A stretch of DNA of 7,210 bases from Desulfuromonadales bacterium C00003068 (GTDB taxonomy: Bacteria > Desulfobacterota > Desulfuromonadia > Desulfuromonadales > Desulfuromonadaceae). The position numbers and the translations under genes were made by a program. The stretch is taken from positions 1,417 to 8,626 of the forward strand of contig MAXR01000036.1 of NCBI GenBank assembly GCA_001751155.1, written 5' to 3'. The notes under the pieces are model-generated. The model was not told the origin of the DNA, did not search any database, and worked only from the letters and a program-made list of their open reading frames with translations. The number at the start of each line of letters is the position of its first letter. The stretch's first letter is position 1. Below, one piece after another: positions 5,642 through 7,210 of this stretch.

Positions 5642-6442
5642 ATGATTGAATACGATGAGATATATACAAGAAACATAGGACTTTTCACCATTGAAGATCA
5701 GCAGAAATTGCGAGACTCGGTCGTCTCTATCGCCGGAGTGGGTGGTGTCGGAAGTTATCAAGCAGTCGCCCTTGCTCGGCAAGGTGTCGGCGAATTGCGG
5801 ATCATGGATCCTGGCGTATTCGATGAGCCCGATCTCAACCGACAATACGGAGCAATGATGAGCACAATTGGCGACAACAAGGCAATCGCCACCACAAAGA
5901 TATTGAAGGATATCAATCCGTACCTGAACATAAAAACCTATACCAGGGCAGCCGAAAGCAAGGAAGAGATCGAGGAATTCATAGAAGGGGCCGACCTTGT
6001 AATTGATGCCATCGATTATGCTGGTTTCGGCCACAAGCAGATTCTGCACGCCTGCGCTCGTGCTAATGGCCAATACATACTTTCCTCGCCAATTCCTGGT
6101 TTCGGGGCGACTCTGATGGTTTTCTCGCCAGACGGCATGACCATGGAAGAGTATTATGACGCCCCATCCGACCCCGCACATTACAAAGATTATATCCTGT
6201 CGATGGATAAATTGATGCCGACCGAAATCATACCATCTGCTTATCGTGATTTTGAACAGGGCCGCATTGGCGCCTTGTCAACAAACGGCGCATCCGCACA
6301 ACTTTCCGGTGCCCTTGCAGGTCTCGAAGCAGCTTTGATGATAACCGGAAAAAGGGAAAAAGAAGAGCTTGTCGTTGTTCCTGAAATCATCTATGTGGAT
6401 CTACTTAACCGCAGTTACTCAACCTATACCCCTGTACAATAA
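5642..6442 (+). CDS. ThiF/MoeB/HesA-family E1-like adenylyltransferase
   Basis: This 266-residue cytoplasmic protein should bind ATP-Mg and adenylate a carboxylate, either the C-terminus of a ubiquitin-like/sulfur-carrier protein, a peptide, or a small molecule. It opens with YTRNIGLFTIEDQQKLRDS (8-26), then the Rossmann nucleotide loop GVGGVGS (32-38), the acidic strand end IMDPGVFDEPDLNRQ (54-68, with Asp56, Asp64, Asn66, Arg67 and Gln68), GDNKA (77-81, Lys80) and VIDAIDY (120-126), all standard E1 ATP-site elements. It has only one cysteine (Cys138), so the CxxC...CxxC zinc site is absent and no cysteine stands at the usual catalytic position. The YTRN start and the later DGMTMEEYYD (164-173) resemble a ThiF subfamily of unknown function that I recall being linked to nitroreductases; this is memory, not a search. 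No ubiquitin-like carrier is encoded in the window. The gap to the next gene is 12 bases. Confidence 0.82.
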   Translation: MIEYDEIYTRNIGLFTIEDQQKLRDSVVSIAGVGGVGSYQAVALARQGVGELRIMDPGVFDEPDLNRQYGAMMSTIGDNKAIATTKILKDINPYLNIKTYTRAAESKEEIEEFIEGADLVIDAIDYAGFGHKQILHACARANGQYILSSPIPGFGATLMVFSPDGMTMEEYYDAPSDPAHYKDYILSMDKLMPTEIIPSAYRDFEQGRIGALSTNGASAQLSGALAGLEAALMITGKREKEELVVVPEIIYVDLLNRSYSTYTPVQ

Positions 6443-6454
6443 AGGTGGCTAGCT

Positions 6455-7210
6455 ATGATCGGTAAAACTGTCGCTGCACGAATAGAAAAACTTTTTGATA
6501 AAGATACGTTTACCACCTTTAATATGGATCAGAACAATGGTTTTGTCACTGGCTGCGGAAAAGTGGATGGCCGTGATGTGATGGCCTCTTTCATTGAGCC
6601 GGACGAAGCGCCTGAAAGCTCTTTTAAAGTGCTTCAGGACCATCTTGCACTGCTTGAAAAAGCCTTGGAGAAAAAGGTTCCGGTGGTCTTTGTTATGGAT
6701 ACCCCTGCCATGCATAAAACAGCGGATAAAAGTCCTTTCCCTAAAGACCCGATACGGTTACTGACAGGCAAGAATGGTGTCGGCCGGATGTACTCCTCTC
6801 ACGCTAGGCTTTCCGGCAAAGTTCCTCAGGTTGTCATGGTCCTCAACAAGCTCGGTGCCGCGCTGACGTTTCCGGTGACGTTATGCGATGCGGCAGTAAT
6901 GGTTGAATCTGCTGGCATGAGTATCGGACGACCAGACGTTGTCGAAAAGATATGTGAACAGTCGGTTGATTACGCTGAACTAGCAGGCCCTGCAATGCAT
7001 TATTCTACATCGGGATCCATTGACCATGTTGCTTCGGACGAGCCAGATGCTTTTAGGTGGGTCAGAAATTATCTGGGCTGCATGACACAGAATTTAAAAC
7101 AGAACTCGCTACCTCCGGAATTCGACACAGCAACACTCGAAAGGGCCGTGCCTGCCACCCCCTTTATGGCTTTTGATACACACAAGGTCATCAAGGGGAT
7201 CGCTGATGCC
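6455..7210 (+). CDS. Carboxyltransferase-domain protein (AccD/PccB-like, crotonase fold), partial
   Basis: The ATG at 6455 has AGGTGG (6443-6448) six bases before it. The frame stays open to the right edge, giving 252 residues of a family that usually has about 500, so this is the N-terminal carboxyltransferase lobe only. Recognisable blocks are ARIEKLFDKDTFTTFN (8-23, compare RIExLxDxGSFxE), FVTGCGKVDGRDVMA (30-44), LEKKVPVVFVMDTPA (71-85), GRPDVVE (158-164), VDYAELAGPAMHYSTSGSID (171-190) and HVASDEPDAFRWVRNYL (191-207), in the order of propionyl/methylmalonyl-CoA carboxylase beta subunits. The family moves carboxylate between biotin and an acyl-CoA, or decarboxylates in the related Na+-pump enzymes. 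The usual oxyanion segment DSGGARIQEG is DTPAMHKTADKS here (82-93), and the AGG-type motif is KLGAALTFP (132-140), so the chemistry may differ. No biotin carboxylase or carrier is visible in the window; they could lie downstream. Confidence 0.75.
   Translation, partial: MIGKTVAARIEKLFDKDTFTTFNMDQNNGFVTGCGKVDGRDVMASFIEPDEAPESSFKVLQDHLALLEKALEKKVPVVFVMDTPAMHKTADKSPFPKDPIRLLTGKNGVGRMYSSHARLSGKVPQVVMVLNKLGAALTFPVTLCDAAVMVESAGMSIGRPDVVEKICEQSVDYAELAGPAMHYSTSGSIDHVASDEPDAFRWVRNYLGCMTQNLKQNSLPPEFDTATLERAVPATPFMAFDTHKVIKGIADA

Noticed and set aside
5636..6181. 181-codon minus-strand open frame
   Set aside because: It is antisense to the E1-like gene, has no ribosome site, and its translation has no recognisable domain; the opposite strand carries clear motifs.
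6449..6715. 88-codon minus-strand open frame
   Set aside because: It is antisense to the carboxyltransferase start, which has a good ribosome site and family blocks.
1..7210. CRISPR array, tRNA or rRNA gene
   Set aside because: No regularly spaced direct repeats, cloverleaf-like segments or rRNA-like stretches were seen on either strand by eye.

Overview
The window falls into two unlike parts. Positions 1 to about 760 are mobile-element debris. Positions 1163 to the right edge carry five consecutive plus-strand genes that look like one transcription unit. No ribosomal or other taxonomic marker is present. Base composition is balanced, starts have clear Shine-Dalgarno sites, and the transposase remnant resembles, from memory, Y1-type transposases common in sulfate- and metal-reducing Deltaproteobacteria (Desulfobacterota). 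A Gram-negative, possibly deltaproteobacterial source is therefore a reasonable but weak guess. The debris upstream suggests an accessory region.

Layout. On the plus strand, 1-234 is the N-terminal SAM-like/DUF6538-type start of a tyrosine recombinase (phage integrase). It stops at an in-frame TAG, and an unrecognised open frame follows in the same phase. Facing it on the minus strand (about 416-758) is a broken REP-associated/IS200-like Y1 transposase with its HxH motif intact. It has one clear single-base frameshift in a homopolymer, a probable second one, and a lost C-terminus. Positions 767-1162 are a non-coding, partly AT-rich spacer with small palindromes and a possible promoter.

Operon. 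The genes are: (1) a DHA2-type 14-helix MFS exporter (1163-2551); (2) an ANL-superfamily AMP-forming acyl/aryl-acid ligase (2595-4115); (3) a 498-residue fusion of an RsbW-like HATPase domain, a GNAT acetyltransferase domain and an uncharacterised C-terminal part (4112-5608); (4) a ThiF/MoeB/HesA E1-like adenylyltransferase without zinc cysteines (5642-6442); (5) the N-terminal half of a biotin-dependent-type carboxyltransferase (crotonase fold), cut by the window edge (6455-7210). Gaps are 43, -4, 33 and 12 bases, no terminator-like hairpin lies between them, and genes 2 and 3 overlap by ATGA.

How they may work together (inference). Two different carboxylate-adenylating enzymes, a CoA-ester carboxyltransferase homologue, an acetyltransferase and an exporter suggest a pathway that activates, modifies and exports a small carboxylic-acid-derived product. 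The RsbW-like ATPase fused to GNAT would be an unusual regulatory or catalytic component. I do not recognise this combination as a named pathway. Several members depart from family consensus at catalytic positions, which makes this the part most likely to be undescribed.
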